DNA from: JAYEHC01 sp964490635
GTDB lineage: Bacteria; Patescibacteriota; Minisyncoccia; JAHIHE01; JAGLIN01
Assembly (NCBI GenBank): GCA_964490635.1
Contig: CAZBCK010000003.1
Coordinates: 1-29,252 of the forward strand
Length of the DNA: 29,252 nucleotides
Direction of reading: 5' to 3'
Within the stretch, counting starts at the first letter, position 1, and each line of letters starts with the position of its first letter. Below are positions 23,976 to 29,252 of the stretch, piece after piece. The notes beneath the pieces were generated by a model, which saw nothing but the letters and a program-made list of their open reading frames with translations, was not told the origin of the DNA and made no database searches. Both the position numbers and the translations under genes were made by a program.

Positions 23976-25232
23976 ATGCTAGACATAAAATTCATTAGGG
24001 AAAATTCGGAGGTTGTTAAAAGGGAAATCAAGAAAAGAAATATGAAAATTGATCTTGATGTTTTTTTAAGTTTAGATAAAAAGAAGAGAGAGATTCAACA
24101 GGAAGTGGAAAATTTAAGAAAAAAGCAGAATGAAGCAAATAAGCTTATTTCTCAAAGTAAAGATGAAAAGATTATTGCGAAAATGAAAGAAATAAAAACT
24201 AAATTATCTGAGCTGGATCCTGAATTGAAGAATTTAGAAAAACAGATAAAAGATTTTTTATTGCAGTTGCCGAATATTACTCACGAAAGCGTACCGGTTG
24301 GAAAAGATGAGAATGATAATGTTGTGATTAAAAAATGGGGCGAGAAACCGGAATTTGATTTTCAGCCGAAAGAGCATTTTGAAATTGCCGGCGTAAAAAA
24401 TTTGATTGACATAAAAAGAGGGGCGAAAGTTTCGGGGGCGAGGTTTTGGTATTTGAAAGGGGATTTGGCGAGATTGGAATTTGCTCTGATGCAATACGCT
24501 TTTGAGTTTTATGGCGACAAAGGATTTGAGCCGATGATCGTTCCGATGTTAGTTCGGGAACAGGCGATGTATGGAACAGGTTTTTTCCCGGCGGAGAAAA
24601 ATGAAATTTATAATGTCAATGCCGATGAGGATAATTTATATCTGGTCGGCACGGCGGAAGTGCCTTTGGCGGCGTATCATTTAAATGAAGTTTTGGATCT
24701 GAAAGACGGAGCGAAAAAATACCTTGGTTATTCCAGTTGTTTCAGAAGGGAAGCAGGAACTTATGGCAAGGATATGAAAGGGATCTTGCGCGGGCATCAG
24801 TTCAATAAAATTGAGATGTTTGTTTTTTGTAATCCAGAAGAGTCGTGGGAATTGCATGAATATCTATTAAAATGCGCGGAAGAGTTTATGCAATCGTTGA
24901 ATTTGCATTATCAAGTTTTGAATATGTGTACTGGTGATATTGGCGCGCCGAACGCGAAAAAATATGATATTGAATGTTGGATGCCTGGACAGGAAAAATA
25001 TCGCGAAACGCATTCTTGCTCTAATGATACTGATTTTCAAGCGCGGCGTCTAAATTGCAAGTTTATGAATAAAAATGGCAAGAAAGAATTTGTCCATACT
25101 CTAAATAATACTGCCTGTGCCGACCTGCGGATTCTCATTGCCATTCTTGAAAACTACCAACAAAAAAACGGCACCGTGATCGTGCCGGAAGTTTTGAGGA
25201 AATGGGTAGGGAAAGAGAGGATTGAAAAATAA
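23976..25232 (+). CDS. serS: Seryl-tRNA synthetase
   Basis: 418 residues. The N-terminal long coiled-coil arm (about 30-105, LDKKKREIQQEVENLRKKQNE) binds the tRNA-Ser variable arm. The class II core shows LYLVGTAEVPLAAYH (serine-site TAE), motif 2 FRREAGTYGKDMKGILRGHQF and the late SCSNDTDFQARR. Motif 3 reads NNTACADLRILIAILENYQ, where most bacteria have NGSGLAVGRxLxAILENYQ; the Arg and ILENYQ are kept. I recall a similar change in other Patescibacteria, so it may mark the lineage rather than loss of function. The start is the ATG at 23976. Confidence 0.95.
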   Translation: MLDIKFIRENSEVVKREIKKRNMKIDLDVFLSLDKKKREIQQEVENLRKKQNEANKLISQSKDEKIIAKMKEIKTKLSELDPELKNLEKQIKDFLLQLPNITHESVPVGKDENDNVVIKKWGEKPEFDFQPKEHFEIAGVKNLIDIKRGAKVSGARFWYLKGDLARLEFALMQYAFEFYGDKGFEPMIVPMLVREQAMYGTGFFPAEKNEIYNVNADEDNLYLVGTAEVPLAAYHLNEVLDLKDGAKKYLGYSSCFRREAGTYGKDMKGILRGHQFNKIEMFVFCNPEESWELHEYLLKCAEEFMQSLNLHYQVLNMCTGDIGAPNAKKYDIECWMPGQEKYRETHSCSNDTDFQARRLNCKFMNKNGKKEFVHTLNNTACADLRILIAILENYQQKNGTVIVPEVLRKWVGKERIEK

Positions 25233-25252
25233 TTCTATAGATGTGATTCAAT

Positions 25253-25363
25253 CCAACAAATGTTGGTTCAAGTCTCTGACTTGAACCGTAAATTTCTGTG
25301 AGATTTTATTTTAGGAAAAGAAGAAATAAAAAGGTTCAAGTCAGAGACTTGAGCCAACGCTGG
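25253..25363. repeat. REP/BIME-like inverted-repeat element, copy 2
   Basis: The arms 25262-25287 and 25333-25358 are 26-bp inverted repeats with one mismatch. Each arm is a perfect hairpin GGTTCAAGTC-TCT-GACTTGAACC, and CCAAC/GTTGG bases extend the outer ends. It is the same family as 16072-16209 (shared core GTCTCTGAC between GGTTCA and TGAACC). It fills the gap between serS and the minus-strand lipoprotein gene. Confidence 0.88.
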
Positions 25364-25383
25364 AGGTTTATTTTATAGTCAGT

Positions 25384-25749
25384 TCAGTTTGGAATAACAG
25401 ATATTCCTCCTGACCTAAATTCCGTTTTGTAAATTGTGACATTGCGAACATTGTCACAATAAACATTTAGACCACTCTTCTTATATAGGAAGGATATCTT
25501 TTCCGTTGTTTTTCTCGGTGACAATTCGTTGTCCAAGATACAATACATCCCTCCTCCTTTGTGGTCTGTTCCCCAGCAAGTAACCTTATGTACAGCATCG
25601 TGATAAACCACGATGTTAAATTCTTCGTGCAGAAGAGTTATATTTTCTTCTTCTGTTGAAGGAAAAATTGCCTCTTCTGTCTCAATACATCCTGTCATTA
25701 TCACCACCGATAACAAGATGGCAACAACAATGCTTGTTCTTATGTTCAT
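25384..25749 (-). CDS. Small lipoprotein of unknown function
   Basis: 121 residues. The N-terminus MNIRTSIVVAILLSVVIMTGC is a lipoprotein signal with lipobox MTGC (Cys21), followed by an acidic spacer (ETEE). The remainder is beta-rich with two Cys (CWGTDH, GMYCIL) and further Cys in NVYCDN. No family is recognised. On the minus strand, AGAAGG lies 6 bp before the ATG (plus coordinates 25756-25761), one of only two clear Shine-Dalgarno sequences seen in the window, and a near-consensus promoter lies just upstream. These support the minus-strand frame over the overlapping plus-strand extension of the hydrolase gene. Confidence 0.72.
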   Translation of the reverse strand: MNIRTSIVVAILLSVVIMTGCIETEEAIFPSTEEENITLLHEEFNIVVYHDAVHKVTCWGTDHKGGGMYCILDNELSPRKTTEKISFLYKKSGLNVYCDNVRNVTIYKTEFRSGGISVIPN

Positions 25750-25777
25750 TATTTGCCTTCTTTATTTAGAACTTTTA

Positions 25778-25806
25778 AACTTACCATACTTTATGTCTCC
25801 TGTCAA
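25778..25806 (-). promoter_or_regulatory. Promoter for the minus-strand lipoprotein gene
   Basis: Read on the minus strand: TTGACA (25801-25806), a 17-bp spacer ending TGG, and TAAGTT (25778-25783) as an extended -10. It overlaps the start codon of the divergent hydrolase gene (25793), so the two genes may interfere in transcription. Confidence 0.6.
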
Positions 25807-26788
25807 CCCTAAAAAAATCTCTGAAAAGCAAGTTAAAATTGACGGTTTGAAAATAAATTATAAAATAATCGGCGATGGGAAAACTCCGATTGTTTTGTTG
25901 CATGGGTGGGGGGTGTCGGGCGACAAATATTTAGAGTTGGCGCGTTGGTTTTATGATCCCGAAATTATAAAATCATTGGAAGATATAAAACCAGCGAATA
26001 AAACCCCCCAACCCCCCTTATCAGGGGGGCTAATAGATCTTCCCCCTGATAAGGGGGGATTAGGGGTGGTTAATTCACAATTCACAATTATAATTCCTGA
26101 TCTTCCCGGTTTTGGCAAAAGCGATGAGCCAAAAGAGAATTGGGATTTGGATGATTATGTTGAGTTTGTAGATAAGTTTATCGTAAAAACGAACAGAAAA
26201 GGCGGGTTTGAGTTAGTGAAAGATCTACTTAAAAAAATTGATTCAACAAAAGCAGCTCAGATAGAAGAAAAAATTAAACCGATTTTAATCGGGCATTCGT
26301 TCGGTGGGCGGATTGCAATAAAATACGCGGCGAAGTATCCGGAGAAAATTGATAAATTGATTTTAACCGGCGCAGCGGGGATCAAGCATAAACTGACGGC
26401 AAAACAAAAAGCTCTTTTTATTTTAGTGAAAACAGGAAAGGCAATTTTTTCTTTGCCGATAATAAATAAATTTCAAAAACCGGTGTATAACATATTTTCC
26501 AAAATAGCGCGAAGCAGAAAAAAGGATTATTACAACGCCAGTCCGAGAATGAAAGAAATAATGAAAAACATTTTGGCGGAGGATTTGACGGATTATTTGG
26601 ATAAAATAAAAAACCCCACTTTGTTGGTTTGGGGCAGAAAAGATAAAACCACGCCTTTGGCTGATGGGGGGATAATGAAATCCAGAATTAAGAATTGTGA
26701 ATTAAGAATTGTGAATAATGCCAATCATAGTTTGCCCTATCAGAAAGCGGAAGAGTTTGGGGAGATTGTTGGGGAGTTTATAAAATAA
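25793..26788 (+). CDS. Alpha/beta hydrolase with an in-frame repeat insertion
   Basis: 331 residues from the ATG at 25793. An upstream in-frame start at 25613 would add 60 residues antisense to the lipoprotein gene and is rejected. The fold is clear: VLLHGWG with the oxyanion strand (about 35-40), IPDLPGFGKSDEP (about 101-113), nucleophile elbow GHSFGG with Ser169, LILTGAAG, an acid in VWGRKDKTTPL (Asp near 284) and the catalytic His in NANHSLP (about 311). Substrate is unknown; esterase or C-C hydrolase types are possible. Residues about 71-93 (TPQPPLSGG...DKGGLGVV) are encoded by a palindromic repeat that separates the first strands from the PDLPGFG strand, yet the frame and catalytic residues remain intact. 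Confidence 0.85.
   Translation: MSPVNPKKISEKQVKIDGLKINYKIIGDGKTPIVLLHGWGVSGDKYLELARWFYDPEIIKSLEDIKPANKTPQPPLSGGLIDLPPDKGGLGVVNSQFTIIIPDLPGFGKSDEPKENWDLDDYVEFVDKFIVKTNRKGGFELVKDLLKKIDSTKAAQIEEKIKPILIGHSFGGRIAIKYAAKYPEKIDKLILTGAAGIKHKLTAKQKALFILVKTGKAIFSLPIINKFQKPVYNIFSKIARSRKKDYYNASPRMKEIMKNILAEDLTDYLDKIKNPTLLVWGRKDKTTPLADGGIMKSRIKNCELRIVNNANHSLPYQKAEEFGEIVGEFIK
26002..26072. repeat. Palindromic element inserted in frame in the hydrolase gene
   Basis: CCCCCCTTATCAGGGGG (26012-26028) and its exact reverse complement (26042-26058) form a 17-bp stem, with further partial pairing of AACCCC and GGGGTGGTT at the ends. It encodes PPLSGG and PPDKGGLG, a peptide signature of a repeat dispersed in many bacterial genomes. 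The GC-rich block contrasts sharply with its surroundings. Confidence 0.88.
26685..26712 (+). repeat. 14-bp tandem repeat in coding sequence
   Basis: Two exact copies of GAATTAAGAATTGT (26685-26698, 26699-26712) in the hydrolase gene. They encode RIKNCELRIVN just before the catalytic His loop. The unit is not a multiple of three, so the two copies are read in different frames. Confidence 0.8.
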
Positions 26789-26790
26789 AA

Positions 26791-26974
26791 TGTCATTGCG
26801 AGGAGCCCGAGCGAACACAGTTTGCAAGAAAGCGACGCGGCAATCCCGTGCCATACGCGAAGAGTTTAATAACGGGATTGCCGCGTCGGCATTTCTCTCG
26901 CTTCGCGAGTTCAGCCTCCTCGCAATGACAGCGAGGATAGTTACGGGATTGCCGCGCTTCGCTCGCAATGACGA
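26791..26974. repeat. Large composite palindromic element (TGTCATTGCGAGGAG type)
   Basis: The outer arms 26791-26805 and 26916-26930 (TGTCATTGCGAGGAG and its complement) are exact, and the inner arms 26833-26848 and 26873-26888 (CGACGCGGCAATCCCG and its complement) are exact. A partial third unit follows (26944-26974, GGGATTGCCGCG...CGCAATGACG). It is a known type of dispersed bacterial repeat. It begins directly after the hydrolase stop codon and takes up most of the 228-bp gap to the next gene. Short open frames through it are not genes. Confidence 0.88.
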
Positions 26975-27016
26975 TGTAAATAAAAAAAAGAGAAGCAGTA
27001 ATTTGATATTAGTGCT

Positions 27017-27394
27017 TCAAATGAATTTTAGGGATTTAAAAATCCTATTATTTACTCTGCTTATATAGAGCATGACATTGTAGTTGTTATCAGAAACTCC
27101 TTCAAAAAATAAATTCTCGCCATCGTCGGATCTTTTTGATGAGGATATGGAAACTCTTACTGATTTTTCATTTCCAATATCATAGCCAGTTTCATTATCA
27201 GTTTCACAACCACTGGCATTCAAAATCGGTCTTCCAATTTTATAGCTCTTAAGATGTCCGTTAACAAAATTGGGTACCAAGATTTGAATATCTATAAACT
27301 TTTCTTTTCCTGTTTCCACTATGGATGTCAAGGATCCAAAAAGATCAAACAATGTTAGCGGCTCTGCAATCTCATGCTTTCTATTATTGTTCAT
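27017..27394 (-). CDS. Hypothetical protein (minus strand, strong ribosome binding site)
   Basis: 125 residues from the ATG at 27394. A perfect AGGAGG (plus coordinates 27400-27405) lies 5 bp upstream and decides this start over a longer frame from 27439. The protein begins MNNNRKHEIAEPLTLFDLFG, has a likely beta-rich middle (KFIDIQILVPNFVNGHLKSYKIG) and ends NVMLYISRVNNRIFKSLKFI. No signal peptide, transmembrane segment or known domain is seen. With the lipoprotein gene it is one of two isolated minus-strand genes in an otherwise plus-strand window. Confidence 0.65.
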   Translation of the reverse strand: MNNNRKHEIAEPLTLFDLFGSLTSIVETGKEKFIDIQILVPNFVNGHLKSYKIGRPILNASGCETDNETGYDIGNEKSVRVSISSSKRSDDGENLFFEGVSDNNYNVMLYISRVNNRIFKSLKFI

Positions 27395-27429
27395 TATTTC
27401 CTCCTGTTCCATTCTGGAACTTTTACTAG

Positions 27430-27458
27430 AGTTTATCATATCTTATGAATTTTATCAA
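27430..27458 (-). promoter_or_regulatory. Promoter for the minus-strand hypothetical gene
   Basis: On the minus strand TTGATA (27453-27458), a 17-bp spacer and TAAACT (27430-27435). The spacer covers the start codon of the divergent Mur ligase gene (27445). Confidence 0.55.
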
Positions 27459-29193
27459 TCTCCAAAATATTCTCATAACAATATCAATTCTCGCCCTTAT
27501 CAAAATCGCTCGTGATGGATTGTTTTATCTTTGGCTTTGGCAGATTAAGGAATACAGAACGGATCGGATGAGAGCTTATTTGAGAGATGAGAAAAATGCT
27601 GTTGGTAAAAATATTTTGTATTTAATTGGGATAAGTTTAGTTGTGATTTTTTATTTTAGTCAGCAGATTTTTATTTATTTAGCATTGCTATTTTTCGCTT
27701 TCACTTTTTACCAAATTTTTATAGAAATAAGAAATAGGACATTGAAGAGACCGAAGTTTACTTTTAGAATATTAGTTACGCTTTTTACAATTCTTGTTTT
27801 GCATTCGATTATCGCGTTTTCGTGGATTCCCGCCTTCGCGGGAATGACAGGGGGGGGTGTAGTGAATATAAAAGTGGCAGGAATAATTTTGCTTTTATTA
27901 TTTCTTTATCTCATTACTCCAATCTTAATTACTACAATTATTTTATTCACAAATCCAATTTTTAATTTCCAAAAAAAGAAAATTATTAAAAAAGCGGAGG
28001 AAAAAATGAGGGGATTAAAAAAAATAAAAGTTATCGGAATAACGGGTAGTTATGGCAAGACGAGTACCAAAGAATTTCTAGATGTTATTTTAAGCGAGAA
28101 ATATAAAGTTATTAAAACTATGGGAAATAACAACACGAATATTGGCGTGGCTAAAACAGTGTTGAATAAAGTTAGCGATGGCTATGATTATTTTATCTGT
28201 GAAATGGGCGCGTATAAAATCGGCGAAATTAAAGAAATTTGCGGGATAGCAAAACCGGAGATTGGAATTTTAACAGGTATTAACGAACAACATCTTGATT
28301 TATTCGGATCAATTGAGAATACAGTTAGGGCAAAGTTTGAATTAATTGAGGCGTTGCCGGAGAATGGAATGGCGATTATAAATTCAAGTATTAAACAAGT
28401 GTCTATTTGTCATTCCGACCGAAGTGAGCGAGGTACGAGCGAACGGAGTGGAGGAATCTCTCTGGAACAAGATAATTTAAATGTTATCGTTAACGGAATT
28501 GAGAGGGGTTCCTCGGCTCCTATTGTTGCTCGGGATGACAAACATATAAATTATTTTATTAAGGTTAAAAATATAGAACATTTTTCTTTGAATAATGTAA
28601 GTGATATTAAAGTTTATTCGGACTGTGTAGAATTTATTTATAAAAATCAAAAATTTAGAGCTAATTTATTGGGCAGGCATTATATAGAAAATTTATTGGC
28701 AGCTATTATCGCGGCGGAAAATTTAGGGATGAATCTAAAGGAGATCTCGGAAGCGGTAAAAAAAATAAAACCGTTTAAATTTACGATGAGAGAACTAAAA
28801 GGTCTAAAGAACTCTGTTTTTATTGACGACAGTTATAGTGCTAATCCCGATGGCGTAATGGCTGCGTTAAATTATCTGGATGAAGCGTATCAAGACTACA
28901 AAAAAATAATCGTTTTTCCGGGAATAATAGAATTGGGAAAAAAGTCAAAAAAAGTGCATCGAGAATTATTTAGTAGAATAGACAAGGTTTGTAATGTAGC
29001 ATATATAATGAGTCAAAAGTCTATAAAGTCAAAAGTCTATAAAGTAGATAAAAATAATTGTAAGTTTGTTTTTGAAAAGAATTTTGATAAGGTGGCAGGA
29101 ATGCTAAAAAACAATCTTAACGAGAAAACCGTTGTTCTTTTTGAAAGCCGCGGGGCGGGAGTGGTAATGGGAAAATATGATAAAAGTTATTAG
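27445..29193 (+). CDS. murF: Membrane-anchored MurF-like Mur ligase with two in-frame repeat insertions
   Basis: 582 residues. The first about 185 are a membrane domain with several hydrophobic helices, instead of the usual soluble UMT-binding N-terminal domain of MurF. The ATP-binding ligase core follows: GITGSYGKTSTK (P-loop, about 198-209), MGNNNTNIGV, CEMGAYKIGEI, GILTGINEQHLDLFGS (metal/ATP His region). The C-terminal domain has GRHYIENLLAA, FIDDSYSANPDG and LFESRGAG in place of the classic LEGR type ending. MurF adds D-Ala-D-Ala to the UDP-MurNAc-tripeptide; this variant may act on membrane-bound substrate, but that is inference. Residues about 127-136 (SWIPAFAGMT) and 321-365 (HSDRSERG to VARDDK) are read from inserted palindromic repeats, and residues near 524-533 from a 16-bp tandem repeat. 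Confidence 0.8.
   Translation: MNFINLQNILITISILALIKIARDGLFYLWLWQIKEYRTDRMRAYLRDEKNAVGKNILYLIGISLVVIFYFSQQIFIYLALLFFAFTFYQIFIEIRNRTLKRPKFTFRILVTLFTILVLHSIIAFSWIPAFAGMTGGGVVNIKVAGIILLLLFLYLITPILITTIILFTNPIFNFQKKKIIKKAEEKMRGLKKIKVIGITGSYGKTSTKEFLDVILSEKYKVIKTMGNNNTNIGVAKTVLNKVSDGYDYFICEMGAYKIGEIKEICGIAKPEIGILTGINEQHLDLFGSIENTVRAKFELIEALPENGMAIINSSIKQVSICHSDRSERGTSERSGGISLEQDNLNVIVNGIERGSSAPIVARDDKHINYFIKVKNIEHFSLNNVSDIKVYSDCVEFIYKNQKFRANLLGRHYIENLLAAIIAAENLGMNLKEISEAVKKIKPFKFTMRELKGLKNSVFIDDSYSANPDGVMAALNYLDEAYQDYKKIIVFPGIIELGKKSKKVHRELFSRIDKVCNVAYIMSQKSIKSKVYKVDKNNCKFVFEKNFDKVAGMLKNNLNEKTVVLFESRGAGVVMGKYDKSY
27823..27849. repeat. Palindromic element inside the Mur ligase gene, insertion 1
   Basis: ATTCCCGC-CTTC-GCGGGAAT (27826-27845) is a perfect 8-bp hairpin flanked by TGG and GACA. 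It encodes SWIPAFAGMT between membrane helices. The same family occurs at 2275-2311 and 5412-5437 outside genes. Confidence 0.85.
28408..28540. repeat. Palindromic element inside the Mur ligase gene, insertion 2
   Basis: Termini TGTCATTCC (28408-28416) and CGGGATGACA (28531-28540) are inverted, and inner segments GAGGAATCTCTC (about 28451-28462) and GAGAGGGGTTCCTC (28501-28514) pair with mismatches. 133 bp encode about 44 residues rich in Ser, Arg and Gly within the ligase central domain. Confidence 0.82.
29012..29043 (+). repeat. 16-bp tandem repeat in the Mur ligase C-terminal domain
   Basis: Two exact copies of GTCAAAAGTCTATAAA, read in different frames as SQKSIKSKVYKV. The unit is not a multiple of three; the surrounding frame is preserved. 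Confidence 0.8.
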
Positions 29194-29252
29194 ACCCACT
29201 GAATAAGTTCACTCACATATTGGAATCCAAATAAGCTAAATACATGCAATTA
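29194..29252. other. Window end, no feature seen
   Basis: 59 AT-rich bases after the Mur ligase stop; no gene start or terminator is recognised. Confidence 0.4.

Noticed and set aside
25613..25792. N-terminal extension of the alpha/beta hydrolase
   Set aside because: It lies antisense to the lipoprotein gene, which has its own promoter, ribosome binding site and lipobox; family homology begins after the ATG at 25793.
26790..27068. Open frame of 92 codons beginning MSLRGARANT
   Set aside because: It is a translation of the composite palindromic repeat at 26791-26974; such peptides are typical spurious products of this repeat.

Overview
The window is an AT-rich, densely packed, almost entirely plus-strand piece of a bacterial genome. 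It most likely comes from a member of the Candidate Phyla Radiation (Patescibacteria, probably the Parcubacteria side). Evidence for this is the combination of proteins seen here: repetitive fibre-like proteins with a GNVGIGTT motif, secreted proteins with GYAWSENVGWI repeats, a TrbC/VirB2-like pilin, a ComEC without its C-terminal nuclease domain, a membrane-anchored Mur ligase, a SerRS with a divergent motif 3, and mostly leaderless or weak ribosome binding sites. TGA is used as a stop, which argues against Gracilibacteria/Absconditabacteria. A 100-N gap at 23601-23700 shows this is a draft, probably metagenomic, scaffold. Assignment below phylum level is not possible from the sequence alone.

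Layout. 1-5310: cell-surface proteins (3' part of a fibre-like protein with an acidic tail, a membrane-anchored LytR_C protein, an 847-aa secreted protein, a small anchored protein). 5516-8594: sugar metabolism and glycosylation (GT39 membrane glycosyltransferase, the decayed remnant of its likely partner GT2 polyprenyl-phosphate sugar synthase, a GalT-like nucleotidyltransferase). 8622-11948: parA-parB-comEC, closely spaced. 12140-12257: promoter and tRNA-Gly(UCC). 12317-14820: a DUF457/YdjM-like membrane protein and a secreted HExxH metalloprotease. 14821-16534: an island with a terminator, a GC-rich structured RNA candidate, two orphan small genes and three palindromic repeat elements. 16535-21437: a likely operon of a 1100-aa amidase/SpoIID wall hydrolase, a coiled-coil protein, a T4SS-type pilin and a GT2 rhamnosyltransferase-like enzyme. 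21553-25232: lysS, a cytidylyltransferase, a gene broken by the assembly gap, and serS. 25253-29193: an alpha/beta hydrolase and a Mur ligase on the plus strand, interleaved with two small minus-strand genes, and many palindromic repeats.

How it fits together. Much of the content concerns the cell envelope. The amidase/SpoIID protein and the metalloprotease share the same about 60-residue C-terminal repeat (7 and 3 copies), so they probably dock at the same surface. The Mur ligase acts in peptidoglycan synthesis; ComEC and the pilin are candidate parts of DNA-uptake or secretion machinery.

The most unusual signal is a wave of palindromic repeat elements of several families. Some lie in intergenic DNA, but four have inserted in frame inside three otherwise intact genes (comEC, the alpha/beta hydrolase, and the Mur ligase twice). 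This recalls Rickettsia palindromic elements. The second strong observation is the fusion of a PGRP-type amidase with a SpoIID-type domain, which unites in one secreted polypeptide two activities that in Bacillus are split between SpoIIP and SpoIID.
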